From Paratinospora sagittata (taxonomy: Eukaryota; Streptophyta; Magnoliopsida; Ranunculales; Menispermaceae): a DNA stretch of 64,000 nucleotides. This document shows positions 1 through 11,500 of this stretch, piece after piece. How positions within the stretch are numbered: the first letter of the stretch is position 1; each line of letters starts with the position of its first letter. The stretch is from contig CM069600.1 of NCBI GenBank assembly GCA_035771175.1, forward strand, positions 11,493,729 through 11,557,728, in the 5' to 3' direction. The position numbers and the translations under genes were made by a program. The notes below the pieces were generated by a model, which saw nothing but the letters and a program-made list of their open reading frames with translations, was not told the origin of the DNA and did no database searches.

Positions 1-332
1 GAATTATATATGATAAGAATAATATTCATCCCATAATGTCGGTGAAGCTTTAATAAAAGAAAATATCTTTTATATGATAAGAATAATCATTCCGTTATGG
101 CAAGAATAATATAAAAGAAAGTATCTTTTATATCATCCCCGTTATGACAAGAATAATATAAAAGAAAAAATATTTTATATGATAAGAATAATCATCCCGT
201 TATGGCAAGAATAATATTAAAGAAAATATCTTTTATATGATAAGAATAATCATCCCGTTATGACAATAATAATATAAAAGAAAATATCTTTTATAATTAC
301 GTAAATATCCTTGAAATTTTTGAGGTATTACA
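1..332 (-). mobile_element. LTR fragment of gypsy family E, cut by the window edge
   Basis: The right end reads GGTATTACA, the same terminus as the LTR at 42117. The sequence matches 41606-42117, sharing the 'gataagaataatattcatcc' block and the 'aaatayccttgaaat' stretch next to the terminus. Host-gene 3' flank starts right after 332, because the paralogous tail at 58190 continues through this point without the LTR. The left end lies outside the window, so a solo LTR and a full element cannot be told apart. Confidence 0.7.
8..296. repeat. ~58 bp tandem repeat inside the E-type LTR, about 5 copies
   Basis: Units run 'gataagaataatcatcccg', then 'ttatggcaagaataatat', then 'aaaagaaaatatctttta'. 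Spacing is about 57-64 bp, and one unit is shortened. Each unit contains a short inverted repeat, AAAAGA...TCTTTT. The related LTR near 41606 has only about two and a half copies, so copy number varies between LTRs. Confidence 0.8.
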
Positions 333-447
333 ATATCCATACTATGCTATCTATTTGTTTCTCGAGCAAAAGGGTTCATCTCGGTTTTAGACTCTGCCAT
401 ATGTGGGATTCCAAGAATATTAAAGTTTGATCTCCACCGTTTTTCAG

Positions 448-1868
448 TTATAAATTGTTTGTTTTTGCAGCAGCAGTTTTTAAACTTTCCAATTGTTTCT
501 TGAGATAGGCTTGTCTCAGTTTCTCTCTGCGTGTTGTGGCTTGCTCTTGCCGCCGCAATTTGAGTGTTGATGCCTTTTCCCTTGCTTGATTCGCCTCTTC
601 ATGTACTTCCCTGGGAGAAACCACAACCAAAAAATCAGAAAAAGGAGATAATATCCAAGTATATCACTATATTGCATTTAATCGTGTCACGGTATCCATA
701 ACCTTCATTACACTCTCAAGAATTTCAATCCCTAATATCTTAACAACCATCCCTATGAAAACTTGTCTATAAATGTGTTTTCACCCTATGACTGCTTGTC
801 TATGACTACTAACTAGATACTGCACCAAAATCAGTAACTAACAACTCCTCCGAACAGCCTAAACCTTTTCCAACCAATTCTTCCAAAGTTAATATCTCTC
901 TATCCCATCTATAGTACCTCTTCGTCTATAGCACCAATGGGGGAATTGGGCTTCATTATCCTAATGGTCTTTGCTTCCTAAACCCCAAACAAGTCTAATA
1001 CTAATGATATGTTCATGGCATATTGAGTCACGAGAGCTATTAAAAAGCCAATAATTAAATGTGATGAGAAATTACAGGAGTTGTGACACCTCAAGATATA
1101 GTTCTCCCATAAAGGAACTTGACTCTCCTGAGTCTCCTCCATACCAAGAATTCAGATGGACCCCTCTAACTTGATCCCCAAACATTGCATGTTTATGACC
1201 TTTTAGAATAGTCGACCTTAAAAGTAATTTTCCAGAATATGGTAATTGCTCTAGCTTCCAAGGTCTCCTGGAAAGTAGAGCTTCAATTCTATAACCTCAG
1301 TAAAATTAATCAATCTCATTCGAGGATCCAAATGCAGTCCTTGGTTCTAAAAACTCTAAATCTTAAATAAATGGAACAATTTTCATACTATATGATCATT
1401 TTTAATACAATATTAAAATTTTCCACAGCATGGCATCACTATAAGGATACCTCAGGCCTAGACATCATATCAGAATAGCTGTTCATTTAATGTAAATTTC
1501 AGAGTGACCATGACCGATAGTGAGACATGATTAAAACAACTTAGGAAAACTTATCCAAAAACACATGTAAAATTTAAAAGAAATGAAGCATTCTTCACTT
1601 AAAGGTTATTAATAATATTTTCCAAGAAGTTCCCAACGTGAAAGGGAAATAAGGCATTTATTTATAATTAAATTCTACCAATATTATGATATCAGAATGA
1701 AGGGCATACCTTACAAAGCGCTTGTGCTCATCATTGTCCACGCCAACCGTCCCAGGTCCTACTGTTTTAGCACCAAGCAACACATCAGTATCATCATTTT
1801 CATTTTTTGGCGGCCTTTCCGAATAGGTATTACTACTAGGTGGCGGCTGCTCAGCTTGATCCACCTCG
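448..1868 (-). CDS. Unidentified host gene, last two exons (partial)
   Basis: Two reverse-strand exons fit together exactly. The upstream exon (about 1868-1710) ends AAG|GTATGC. The downstream exon (610-448) follows a pyrimidine-rich acceptor ending CCCAG. An arginine codon is split AG|G across the junction and the frame stays open to a TAA at 448-450. The 1099 bp intron is 611-1709. The exons encode an acidic, Pro/Ser-containing stretch and then a charged, probably coiled-coil C-terminus rich in Arg, Lys, Gln and Glu, ending KTNNL. I do not recognise the family. The 5' side is lost where copia sequence begins at about 1870, so this copy is probably broken. A closely similar C-terminal exon and 3' UTR lie at 57840-58375. 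Confidence 0.6.
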
Positions 1869-1869
1869 A

Positions 1870-2981
1870 TGCCCTTGATCTGAATAAATTGTCGTTTGGA
1901 TCAGAGTACCTTGGATCTGGTAAAATACATATGGGAAATGGTACTGGTCTACTTATTTCCCATATTGGCTCTTTTACATTTCTTTCTAATACTTCTGATT
2001 CTAGACAATTGCATCTTTGTAATTTGTTACATGTACCTTTAATTACCAAAAACCTGCTACCTATTTTGCAATTTTCCAATGATAATAACGTGTTTTTTTA
2101 AATTTCATCCTCAATTTTGTGTTGTGAAGGATTGAATCTCCAAAACACCTCTGCTACACGGGACAATCAATGACGGTCTCTACACATTTCATATCTCTTT
2201 GGAACCTCCTCAAGTCAAGTCAACTAGGGTTTCTTTGTCTCCAAATCATGTATCTGGTCTGCCACTTCTTCTTAGACTAATACTTCATATTTCTTTGCTT
2301 CTTGTAATGTGTCTACTGTTTCATGTACTTTTGATTTGTGGCATAACAAGTTGGGGCATCCATCTGCTAAAACTATATCTCATGTTCTGTCTAAGTATAA
2401 TATTTGATATGAGATGAATAAGATTTCTAATGTGTGTTCAGCTTGTCAAATGGGCAAAAGTCATAAGCTTCCATTTACTTTGTCTACCATGGTTTATACA
2501 ACCCCTCTACAATTAGTTGTTTCAGATTTGTGAGGACCCTCCCTTGTTCCTTCATTAGATGGTTTTCGTTATTATGTTTCTTTTGTTGATGTGTTTTCAT
2601 ATTTACTTGGATTTATTTTCTTAAATCAAAATCTTATGTTGTTCAAGCCTTTCTTCAATACAAGAAACAAGCTGAACTTAGACTAGATGCTCAACTCAAA
2701 GTGTTTCAATCTGATTGGGGGGGGGAGAGAGTTTAGACCTCTAGCTAGCTTGTTGACTTTGTTTGGCATTGAATTTAGACATTTTTACCCATATACTTCA
2801 GCTCAAAATGGTATTGTGGAGTGTAAGCATAGACAAAACGTTTTTGGTTGGATGCTTTTTCTAGTGTTTGTATCTTATCAATCGTTTACCAAGTGTTCCT
2901 CTTGATTCTAAGTCACCGATGCAAGTCTTGTTTCAATCCCTTCCAAATTATTCATTTCTTAAAGTTTTTCGGTGCAAGTGT
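1870..2981 (+). pseudogene. Ty1/copia element K, 5' piece (protease end to integrase)
   Basis: Broken forward frames encode a copia protease C-terminal/GAG-pre-integrase stretch (MGNGTGLLISHIGS; LLHVPLITKNLL), then integrase-core fragments (QSDWGGEFRPL with a G-rich frameshift near 2710; FYPYTSAQNGIVE) and the start of the integrase C-terminal region (FLKVFRC). Gag and the 5' LTR are absent. The frame is cut at 2981 by element A and resumes at 24622 with FPYLRPYNNHK, as expected for one copia integrase. Many stops and frameshifts make it non-functional. Confidence 0.85.
2977..2981. repeat. Target-site duplication AGTGT, left copy (element A)
   Basis: AGTGT immediately precedes the TGTAATACCC terminus, and the same 5 bp follow the opposite LTR terminus at 24617-24621. 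A 5 bp duplication is the normal size for LTR-retrotransposon integration. Confidence 0.9.
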
Positions 2982-4412
2982 TGTAATACCCTAGGATTGC
3001 ACAAAAAAAATCTTGGTACTTGGCTGAACGTTAGGGCGCATGATCGAGCGTTCAGGCGCAATGCCCGATGTTCAGGCGCCAAAAATCTCTATATAAACAA
3101 CCCTCCCCCTCCTCATTTCTCACACCAAAATCACTCTCCTTATGATTTTTCCTTCTCTTTCTCACTCATTTTGAGTTTTAGTCTTTTGAGACTCTCTGTC
3201 CGAGACTCTCGGTGCGGTACGGTGCGACGAAGTCCTGTCCGGATGAAAGCGTCAGATATAAAGAAGGTCTTATCTGAAGGTGGGGAACGAAACATAAGTT
3301 CGCGTGTCTTATAACTTTTATTAAAGTTTACATTCATTTATTATTATGTCTATTGTTCATTTACACTGCATTTTATCATATAATGTTATACTGTCACACT
3401 TATGCCTGTATATATTGGAATTCATGTATTATACTGTTGTATTGCCGGATTAGTGGTCAATCTGGCTCAACTAGACTCGGTCTTGTCCTCAGTAACTTTA
3501 AATAGTGAACGGGAGGCAGCGAGTTGCTCTAGGCGATTGGTATTTAAGCAGATCTTGTGTCTCACCTCTCAATCGAAGACTGATCTAGTTGGTCTTATTG
3601 AAAGCTATCAGCTTATGCAAGTAATACTGAATGTCCTAACCTTGCACGTCGTGATACCGACCCTGAGAAGGATCACCAGACGTTGCCAAAGTCAGTCTAA
3701 ATGTCAAGTAAACACCAGACTAGTAGACTAGACCAGTTCATGCATTGACATCATACATATCACCACCTAGGGACATATGTGGTTTATGATTCATAGAATA
3801 GTTAGGAGCATTGCTCGCTATTCATTATATTTTCTCTGGAGAAGGACGTACAATGAGAACCCGGCTACGCCTGGGGAGGGACATCTGTACGTGAATCCAG
3901 AGCATCGTTCCTGAGGAGGGACGTACAATGAGAACCGGGCTACGCCTAGGGAAGGACATCTGTACGTGAAGTCAGGCGATGTACATTCATCAAACCATTA
4001 CGAGACGGTGTCACGCATACATACATATTGATTGATTATGATGCTTTGGTGTGTATTTAAGATATTTAATTATGAAGTTTGCTTTATTAACTGTTATATT
4101 CACGAACTATTTCACCCACTGAGTGCGTTAAGCTCATTCCATTGTTATCCAAATTTTCACAGGAAATTAGGGCGGACTGGGTGCAGTTATGGGGCCCACA
4201 TTTTGTACCCTTTGCATTATTTATTGGAGATTTTGGGAAGTATGTTCCCTTGACTATTAAATGTACAAATGAATTCTGAATAAAATGAAATCAGACTTGT
4301 ACTGTTTTATATTTCCGCTACGTACTCTGTCATTACCATTGTTATAATTCCAAATGCGCTCCCCGTCCGCGAGTGTACCGCCGGTTTAGGCGCGTCCGAG
4401 CGGGGTGTGACA
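2982..4412 (+). repeat. Element A 5' LTR (1431 bp)
   Basis: The LTR begins TGTAATACCC and ends GGTGTGACA, followed 5 nt later by the primer-binding site. A TATATAAA box at 3090-3097 lies only about 110 bp from the LTR start, and an AATAAA signal lies at 4279-4284, so U3 is very short and R would be about 1.1-1.2 kb. The GAACGTTC-type units of U3 are degenerate here, with about three mutated copies. A candidate intron (3280-4162) lies inside R. The 3' LTR at 23222 is similar but shows scattered substitutions and small indels. Confidence 0.92.
3090..3097 (+). promoter_or_regulatory. TATA box of the element A 5' LTR
   Basis: TATATAAA follows the U3 repeats and precedes a pyrimidine-rich stretch where transcription probably starts. 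The same box occurs in the other family LTRs, for example 39375-39381 and, on the reverse strand, 51841-51847. Confidence 0.65.
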
Positions 4413-4417
4413 TTTAA

Positions 4418-4430
4418 TGGTATCAGAGCG
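4418..4430 (+). other. Primer-binding site of element A (initiator tRNA-Met type)
   Basis: TGGTATCAGAGCG lies 5 nt after the LTR terminus. It is the usual plant retrotransposon sequence complementary to the 3' end of initiator tRNA-Met, which primes minus-strand DNA synthesis. Element B has the same site in reverse. Confidence 0.9.
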
Positions 4431-4469
4431 TATGGTCTACTGTCTGCCCAAGTCCACCAAATTAGGGGA

Positions 4470-4502
4470 AGAAAATTTTATTAGATATATATATATCTCT
4501 AC

Positions 4503-4539
<37 letters not shown>

Positions 4540-5045
4540 ATATAGTTGAGATTTATATTAAATATATATCTAGAAAACTATATGATTTTTATATAGTTTG
4601 GATTTAAATATATATAGTTATGATTAAATATATATATCTATATATCTATGTATATATGAGATATATATCTACCATGTTACTAATGGAAATTTTGGATGAA
4701 AAATTTTACTAGATATATATATGAATTATATATAGTTGAGATTTATATTAAATATATATCTAGAAAACTATATGATTTTTACATAGTTTACATTTATATA
4801 TATAGTTATGATTTAGGAAAACTATATGTATAGTTATGATTAAATATATATATCTATATATCTATGTATATATAAGATATATATATACCATATTACTAAT
4901 GGAAAAATTTGGATAAATTTTTTTTACTAGATATATATAGAACTATATATATATATATATATATATGAATTATATATAGTTGAGATTTATATTAAATATA
5001 TATCTAGAAAACTATATAGTTTTATATAGTTTTACTATCATATTG
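4470..5045 (+). repeat. AT-rich leader of element A with ~235 bp imperfect tandem units
   Basis: The stretch between the primer-binding site and the extra frame is almost pure A/T. It repeats a cassette of 'gaaaattttactagatatat', a TA run, 'tagttgagatttatattaaa', 'tatatctagaaaactatat' and 'taccatrttactaatgga' about two and a half times. The same cassettes occur in the leaders of B (15550-16280) and C (31209-31460). No coding sequence is visible. Confidence 0.75.
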
Positions 5046-5190
5046 CTAATGAAGAATTTTGATTACATGATGGCATAAACATCAAGAGAAAATTATAAAA
5101 TATTGTCTAACAGACAAAGCATAAATCTTAAAAGAATGTTAGGAATATATTTTGTGTCTTTCACAAATTTATTTTCCTTTCAGCAAAAGA

Positions 5191-6501
5191 ATGACCTCAA
5201 GTGAAGGAACAACTCCCATTAGTAGGGAACCAATTCCCACTAGACTCAAGGAATTGTCCAAAAGGGAGGTTATGACTATGAGGAGCATCGACAATCGAGA
5301 TCTCCGCCTCCGTACGATCCTTCACGACAAACTCACAACTCTAGGGTGGTTGAACATAACAAAAGTTGAAGGTCACATCTCTTACAACTTGACGAAATCC
5401 TTCTACGAAGCCATGAATTGCATAGGACTTCAAGAAGATGGGATCAACCCTGTTTTGGAAACAACGGTCAGGGGAACAAAGATTTCTATCAACGTCGAAA
5501 TTATTGCTCGACTTATGGAGATTCCGATTGAGGATAGAATTATTGATCCACACAAACCTCAGACAGTCGCAGAGATCGCAGAGTCTAATGAACAGTTGTT
5601 CAATTTCCTCCAAAGAGTCATACACTCAATCGACGTACGCCAACCTCCCAAACAATCATCTTAAGCCATCTCTTGCCGGCCTTGGAAAAATCGTATTCGG
5701 CAACATCTTGCCAGAAAGAGGGACTAGAGGCACTATGTTAAGGGCTCAACTTCTTATGTTATACTATATAGAGAAGAAAATTAAGGTCTCCCTACCTCAC
5801 ATTATCATCCAACAAATGTTGAGGGTGATTCAAAACCCTTTGAGAAAGGAATTCCTCGGCTACGGAGTCTTGATTATGAGGATGCTATTCGAGGCAAACG
5901 TCAACACTTTTGATGGGACGTCGAAGCAGATCACTGAGCCAGTTACAACATCCTCTATCTTTAAGACATATGGCACCAGTGGAGGGGTAACTGACAAGGA
6001 AGCATTTGGCATGACATTAGGAAATGTTGAAAGAATGAGATACAAACATGGACGTTGTCTTCGAAGAATTTGACGCAAGATTCCTGTCAGAGAAGTACCA
6101 GATAATGAGCCAAATCAGAATCCTACATAAAACCCAGCCCCGAATAATGATCCTACCATTCGAATATTCACTGAAAAACATTTATTTGCCAACCTAAATC
6201 AACCTCAACCAAGTCAAGATAGACAAAGTGCTCAAACAAATCCACCTGCTTGGAACATGCCAACTCAAGGCAACATGTGGTACCAAAGGTTTCCAACACC
6301 TGAGGTACCGTATCAGCCAGTTCCACAAATTCCTGTAAACAAACAACAACAGAGTTGGGCAGTACCAAATTTAGGAAGGCAGGGCATACCAATGAGCCCT
6401 TTGTTTCAAAACTTTTCACATATCCAAATATCCAATGGGTTCCAATTAGGGGATCCTCGTACGATCACATCAACTATCCCTCACCTATGAATCATCCGTA
6501 C
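5191..6501 (+). pseudogene. Element A extra 5' frame (putative plant transposon protein-like), broken and truncated
   Basis: The start at 5191 (MTSSEGT) follows a TTTTCCTTTCAG acceptor-like sequence by 7 nt. The N-terminal half contains HDKLTTLGWLN, an FYEAMN segment and GTKISINVEIIARLMEIP. The middle contains LKPSLAGLGKIVFGNILPE and an LLMLYYIEKKIKVSLPHII helix. This order resembles Pfam 'Putative plant transposon protein' (PF20167), where a W/FY segment precedes a 'vRG..v.fs...In..l.lP' motif and an 'LlP...vt..ra.LL.aI..g..I.vg..I' motif. That match is from memory, not a search. A frameshift near 5605 and a stop at 6071-6073 break it, and the C-terminus is lost where element B begins at 6502. 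Confidence 0.7.
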
Positions 6502-7951
6502 TGTCACACCCTGCCCGGACGCGCCTAAACCGACGGTACACTCACGGACGGGGGGCGCATTTGGAATAATAACAATGGCAACAACAGAGTGCGTAGTGGA
6601 AATATATAACATAGTACAAATCTGATTTCATTTAATTCAGAATGTTTTTGTACATAACATGGTAAAGGGAACATACTCCCCAAAATCCCCAATGAATCAT
6701 ACAAAGGGTACAAAATATGGGCCCCATAACCTGTACCCAGTCCACCCTAATTTCCTGTGAAAGATTGGATAATAATAGAGCGAGCTTAATGCGCTCAGTG
6801 GGTAAATAGTTTGTGAGTATAACAATTACTAAAACATACTTCAATATCAAATATCTTAAATACACATGTGAGCATCATAATCAATTAATATATATGTATG
6901 CATGACACCGTCTCGTAATGGTTTGATGAATGTACATTGCCTGAGTTCACGTATAGGTGTCCTTCCCTGGGCGTAGCCAGGTTCTCACTATATGTCCCTC
7001 CTCAGGAACGATGCTCTGGATTCACGTACTGATGTCCCTCCTCGGGCGTAGCCTGGTTCTCATGTACGTTCCTCTCCAGAGAAATGCAATGAATAGTGAG
7101 CAATGCTCCTAACTATTCTATGAGTCATAAACCATATACGTCCCTAGGTGGTGATATGTATGATGCCAATGCATGAACTGGTCTAGTCTACTGGTCTGGT
7201 TTTTTCTTGACATTTAGACTGACTTTGGCAACATCTGGTGATCCTTATCAGGGTCGGTATCACGACATGCAAGGTTAGGACATTTAGTATTACATGTATA
7301 AGTTGATAGCTTTCAATAAGACCAACTAGATCAGTCCCTAGTTTAGAGGTGAGACACAAGGTCTGCTTAAATACCAATCGCCTAGAGCAGCCCGCTGCCT
7401 TCCGTTCACTATTTAAAGTTACTAAGGACAAGACCGAGTCTAGTTGATTCAGATTGACCACAAATCCGACATTATAACAGTATAATACGTGAATTCCAAG
7501 TGTACAGGCATAAGTGCGGTAGTATAAACGTTATATGACATAATGCTGTGTAAATGAACAGTAGACATAATAATAATTGAATGTAAACTTTAATAAAAGT
7601 TATAAAACACGCAAACCTATGTTTCGTTCCCAACCTTCAGATAAGAACTTCTTCTTTTTTAGATCTGGCGCTTTCTTCCGGACAGAACTTCGTCGTACTG
7701 CACTGAGAGTCTCGGACAGAGAGTCTCAAAAGACTAAAAACTCAATATGAGTGAAAAGAGGAGGAAAAATCACAATTTGGAGTGAATTTGGTGTGAAAAA
7801 TGAAGAGGAAAGGGTTGGTTTATATAGGGGTTTTGGCGCCAGGAAGTCCAGGCGGACTGCCTGGACTTTCGGGCATGTGCCTCGACTTCCAGGCACATAT
7901 GCCTAATTTTTTTTTTTTTTTTTTTTTTGTGAAATACAGGGTATTATTACA
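6502..7951 (-). repeat. Element B 3' LTR (1450 bp)
   Basis: On the forward strand it begins TGTCACACCCTGCCC and ends GTATTATTACA after a long T run. The terminal GTATTACA carries an extra 'tta'. It contains the same internal blocks as the other family LTRs. Its U3 units have drifted to a GGAAGTCCAGGC type and have lost the GAAnnTTC core. It lies next to the polypurine tract, which defines it as the 3' LTR. Confidence 0.9.
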
Positions 7952-7989
7952 CTCTACCCCCCTTAAAGGGATTTCGCCCTCGAAATCAA
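7952..7989 (-). other. Polypurine tract of element B
   Basis: On the reverse strand, CTTTAAGGGGGGTAGAG sits immediately before the LTR terminus. This purine-rich primer site for plus-strand synthesis is shared with A (23203-23221) and C (39163-39181). The preceding block (ATTTCGAGGGCGAAAT) is also conserved in all three copies and overlaps the end of the small 3' frame. Confidence 0.85.
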
Positions 7990-8478
7990 TTCAAGTAGTT
8001 ATGATGGTTATCTGTTTGAGATCCACTGTTGGCGTCATCTCTAACGAGTTCAGGATAGTGCTTGTATGGTCCCTGAATAGCACTGTGGCCGGTGGAATCC
8101 TCATAAAACCATGGAGAGCAAATAGAATCGGAGTCATCCTCTGAAGATGCCAACCTTTGCATAACAGATGGTGGTGGAGGGCGTTGGTTACATCGTTTGA
8201 GCAGAGGTAGGTTGGGCGGTGGAATACTTTTTTCGTGCTGTTGTTTGAATCCGGCTGCCTGGCAATTTTGGTAAAAGGTCCTGCCAAGATGATGGCATGG
8301 GATTGTTACGAAAAATCCATGCACGCTCTGGCGATATGTATTGTTGTCTATGTGGTGATGGAGTTGGTGATGCAAAGGAGTTGTGACTTGACTCTACTTC
8401 TTGAGAAGTAGTTACAGGTTGCCAAGGATGCCACTACGTGTGTGCATCACGATATCCATGGATATTAGTTTCAGACAT
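7986..8478 (-). pseudogene. Element B extra 3' frame, small protein of about 160 residues, broken
   Basis: The frame lies between the pol stop and the polypurine tract. It starts MSETNIHG at 8478 and ends DNHHNYLN at 7986-7988. The middle is Ser/Pro-rich with WIFRNNP, SSWQDLLPKLPG and an acidic SSEDDSDS patch. An early in-frame TAG follows DAHT, and a one-base expansion of an A run near 8230 shifts the frame. Element A has a matching sequence at 22717-23188, and C has a short version at 39040-39147 with the same first and last residues. No known family is recognised, and I see no signal peptide or membrane segment. It is in the sense direction. Confidence 0.6.
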
Positions 8479-8575
8479 CGGCGTAGTTATTCAAGTGAAA
8501 TAATGTATTAAGATAGGTGTAAACAAAGTTTCATCATTTTATTGATAAGTGAGAATAGTACAATATATTACATCA

Positions 8576-11500
8576 TCAGTTGGGGCTAGAAAATAATTCA
8601 GGGTATTTCTGTTTAATTGTTGCTTCCAGTTCCCATGTTGCTTCCTTTATGCCGTGGTAAGCAGAGCACTTTCACAAGTGGTATGCTACGTCGCCGTAGT
8701 TCTTGAGTTTTTCTATCTAAAATTTGTATCGCTCTCTCTTGATACTTATTTCCTTCCTCAACCCAAACCTCGACTAAATGGATGATATGCGAAGGATCAG
8801 GACGATACTTGCGAAGCATAGATACATGAAAAACGTCATGAACCTTAGGCATAGACGATGGAAGGGACAGATGATAAGCAAGTTTGCCAATACGTTCAAT
8901 GATCTGAAATGGACCGATATACCGCGGGGAGAGCTTTCCTTTGATCCCAAAGCGTTTGACACTTCTTGTGGGCTGGACTTTTAAAAAAACAAAGTCCCCC
9001 TTATCAAATTCTAGAGGCTGTCTCCGCTTGTCGGCATAGCTCTTTTGTCGACTTTGTACAACACGAAGTCGTTCCTTTACTAGTGTGATCTTCTCAGAAG
9101 TCTCTTGAACTAGGTTAGGGCCTAACTGCGGTCAATCTGCCATATCTAACCAATAGACCAGATATCTCCAAGGCCTACCATAGAGAGCCTCGTATGGTGC
9201 CATGCCGATACTAGTTTGGTAGTTGTTGTTGTATGCAAACTCAACTAAATGTAAATACTTTGCCCATCCGTCATTAAAGTCCAAAATGCAACACCGTAAC
9301 ATGTCTTCTAAGATTTGGATAAGCCGCTCTGACTGCCCATCAGTCTGAGGGTGGAAGGTTGTGCTCATAGTGATCTTAGAACCCATTCTACTCTGGAAGC
9401 TTTTCCAAAAGTTTGATGTGAATCCAGGGTCTCGATTAGAGACGATCGTGAGTGGTATGCCATGAAGGCATACGATCTTTCTTTCATATAGCTCTGCAAG
9501 TTTGGCGGGATTATCTGTGAACTTTATTGGCAAGAAGTGTGCAGACTTTGTAAGTCTGTCAATGATAACCCAGATAGCATCTTGCCCTTTATTATTTCGA
9601 GCCAAGGCCGTAACAAAATCCATTGCGATGTTCTCCCATTTCCATTCTCCAATAGGTAACGACTGGAGAAATCCAGAGGGAAGTCTTCGTTCTGCCTTAA
9701 CTTTATGACAAACGAGACATCGAGCAACGAAGTCTGCAATTGCCTTCTTCATTCCAGAAAACCAGAATTGACGCTTGACATCCTCGTACATCTTGTCACC
9801 TCCAGGATGCATAGCATACCTCGAACAATGCATTTTAGTTCAGCTGAAATCTTTTCCATTAACGTAGGATCATTGGCTTGAGCAACTGAAATCTTTTGAA
9901 CTAGCTCAGAGTTGGCTGATAATTGAGAGAGTCGCGGTCTTGGTCCCTCTTCGTTCAGCTGTAGGTTAAAGTTCTCCATCTCTGTAGCCAACTTCCCCAT
10001 TTCGTAGTTGAGGGTGCAAACAACATAAGATTTTCTACTCAGGGCATCAGCCACAACATTGGCCTTTCCGGGATGGTACTGGAGTTGAAAGTCATAATCT
10101 TTCAAGAATTCCAACCATCGTCTCTGGCGGAGGTTTAGGTCTCGCTGAGTGTATATGTACTTAAGGCTCTTGTGATCCGAGAAGACCTCAAACCGTTCAC
10201 CGTATAGGTAATGACGCCATAACTTTAGTGCAAACACAACAGCTGCAAGTTCCAAGTCATGGGTTGGGTAATTACCCTCATGAATCTTCAGTTGCCTCCA
10301 GGCATATGCAACAACTTGGCCTTCTTGCATTAGTACGGCACCTAAGCCTTGAAGAGAGGCATCGGTGTATAGTGAAAATCCAATTGCATTTCTTGGAGTG
10401 ATAAGTACAGGTGCCGTCGTGAGGCATTTCTTCAATTCTTGAAATAATGCTTCACAGGCGGGATTCCAGATGAATCGCACGTCTTTTCGAGTGAGCTTGG
10501 TCTTAGGTTCAACAATTTTTGAGAAGTCCTTGATGAAGCGTCTGTAATAGCCAGCCAAACCAAGAAAACTCCTAATCTAAGTAACAGTTGTAGGCTCCTT
10601 CCAGTTTAAGACTGCTTCAACCTTAGAAGGATCTACCTCAAAGCCATTGCCTGAAACCACATGGCCTAGGAATTGAACTCACTTCGCCCAAAATTTGCAC
10701 TTACACAACTTTGCATACAGTTGGTGGCTTCTCAAGGTCTGGAGGACTATCTTCAAGTGTATCTTATGGTCTTCCTCGGTGGAGGAATATATCAAGATGT
10801 CGTCCACAAAAACCACTACAAATCGATCTAAATATAACCTGAAAATGCGATTCATCAAATCCGTGAATGCAGCAGGTGCATTTGTTAGACCGAACGGCAT
10901 AACCAAGAACTCGTAATGACCATATCGAGTTCTGAACGCGGTCTTGGTGATGTCCGACTCTCGGTTCCGGAGTTGGTGACAATCGGACAGTAAATCAATC
11001 TTAGAGAAGTATTTGGCATCTCTAAGTTGGTCGAACAAGTCATCGATCTTGGGCAATGGATATCTGTTCTTGATGGTGACATTATTCAACTTGCGATAGT
11101 CGATGCAAAGTCATAACAAACCATCCTTTTTGCGAACGAACAGAGCTGGAGTGCCCCAGGGTGATGAACTCTTTCGGATGAAGCCATTACTCTCTAATTC
11201 CTTCAGTTGTTTGTCTAATTCGACCAGCTCGACATTAGACATTCTGTATGGTGGAATTGAGATAGGCCCCGTCCCAGGTATGAGGTTGATCTCAAAATCG
11301 AATTCCCTAACCAGAGGTAGACCAGGAAGGTCATTTAGAAAAACTGTTGGGAATTCAGATATGACTGGAACATCGTGTACTTCGAGAGGGTATAGTGCTG
11401 GTGATTCATTTCCTTCACCAAGGGATAACGCTTGAAGTTGTGATTTGAGAAGTGCAACCGTTGATTTGTGTATCCATTTCCTTGTTCCCTGAATTTTGAC

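Noticed and set aside
1697..2101. Long forward open frame across 1697-2101
   Set aside because: Its first half is antisense to the host exon and only the second half is copia protease sequence. It is a chance read-through of the junction.
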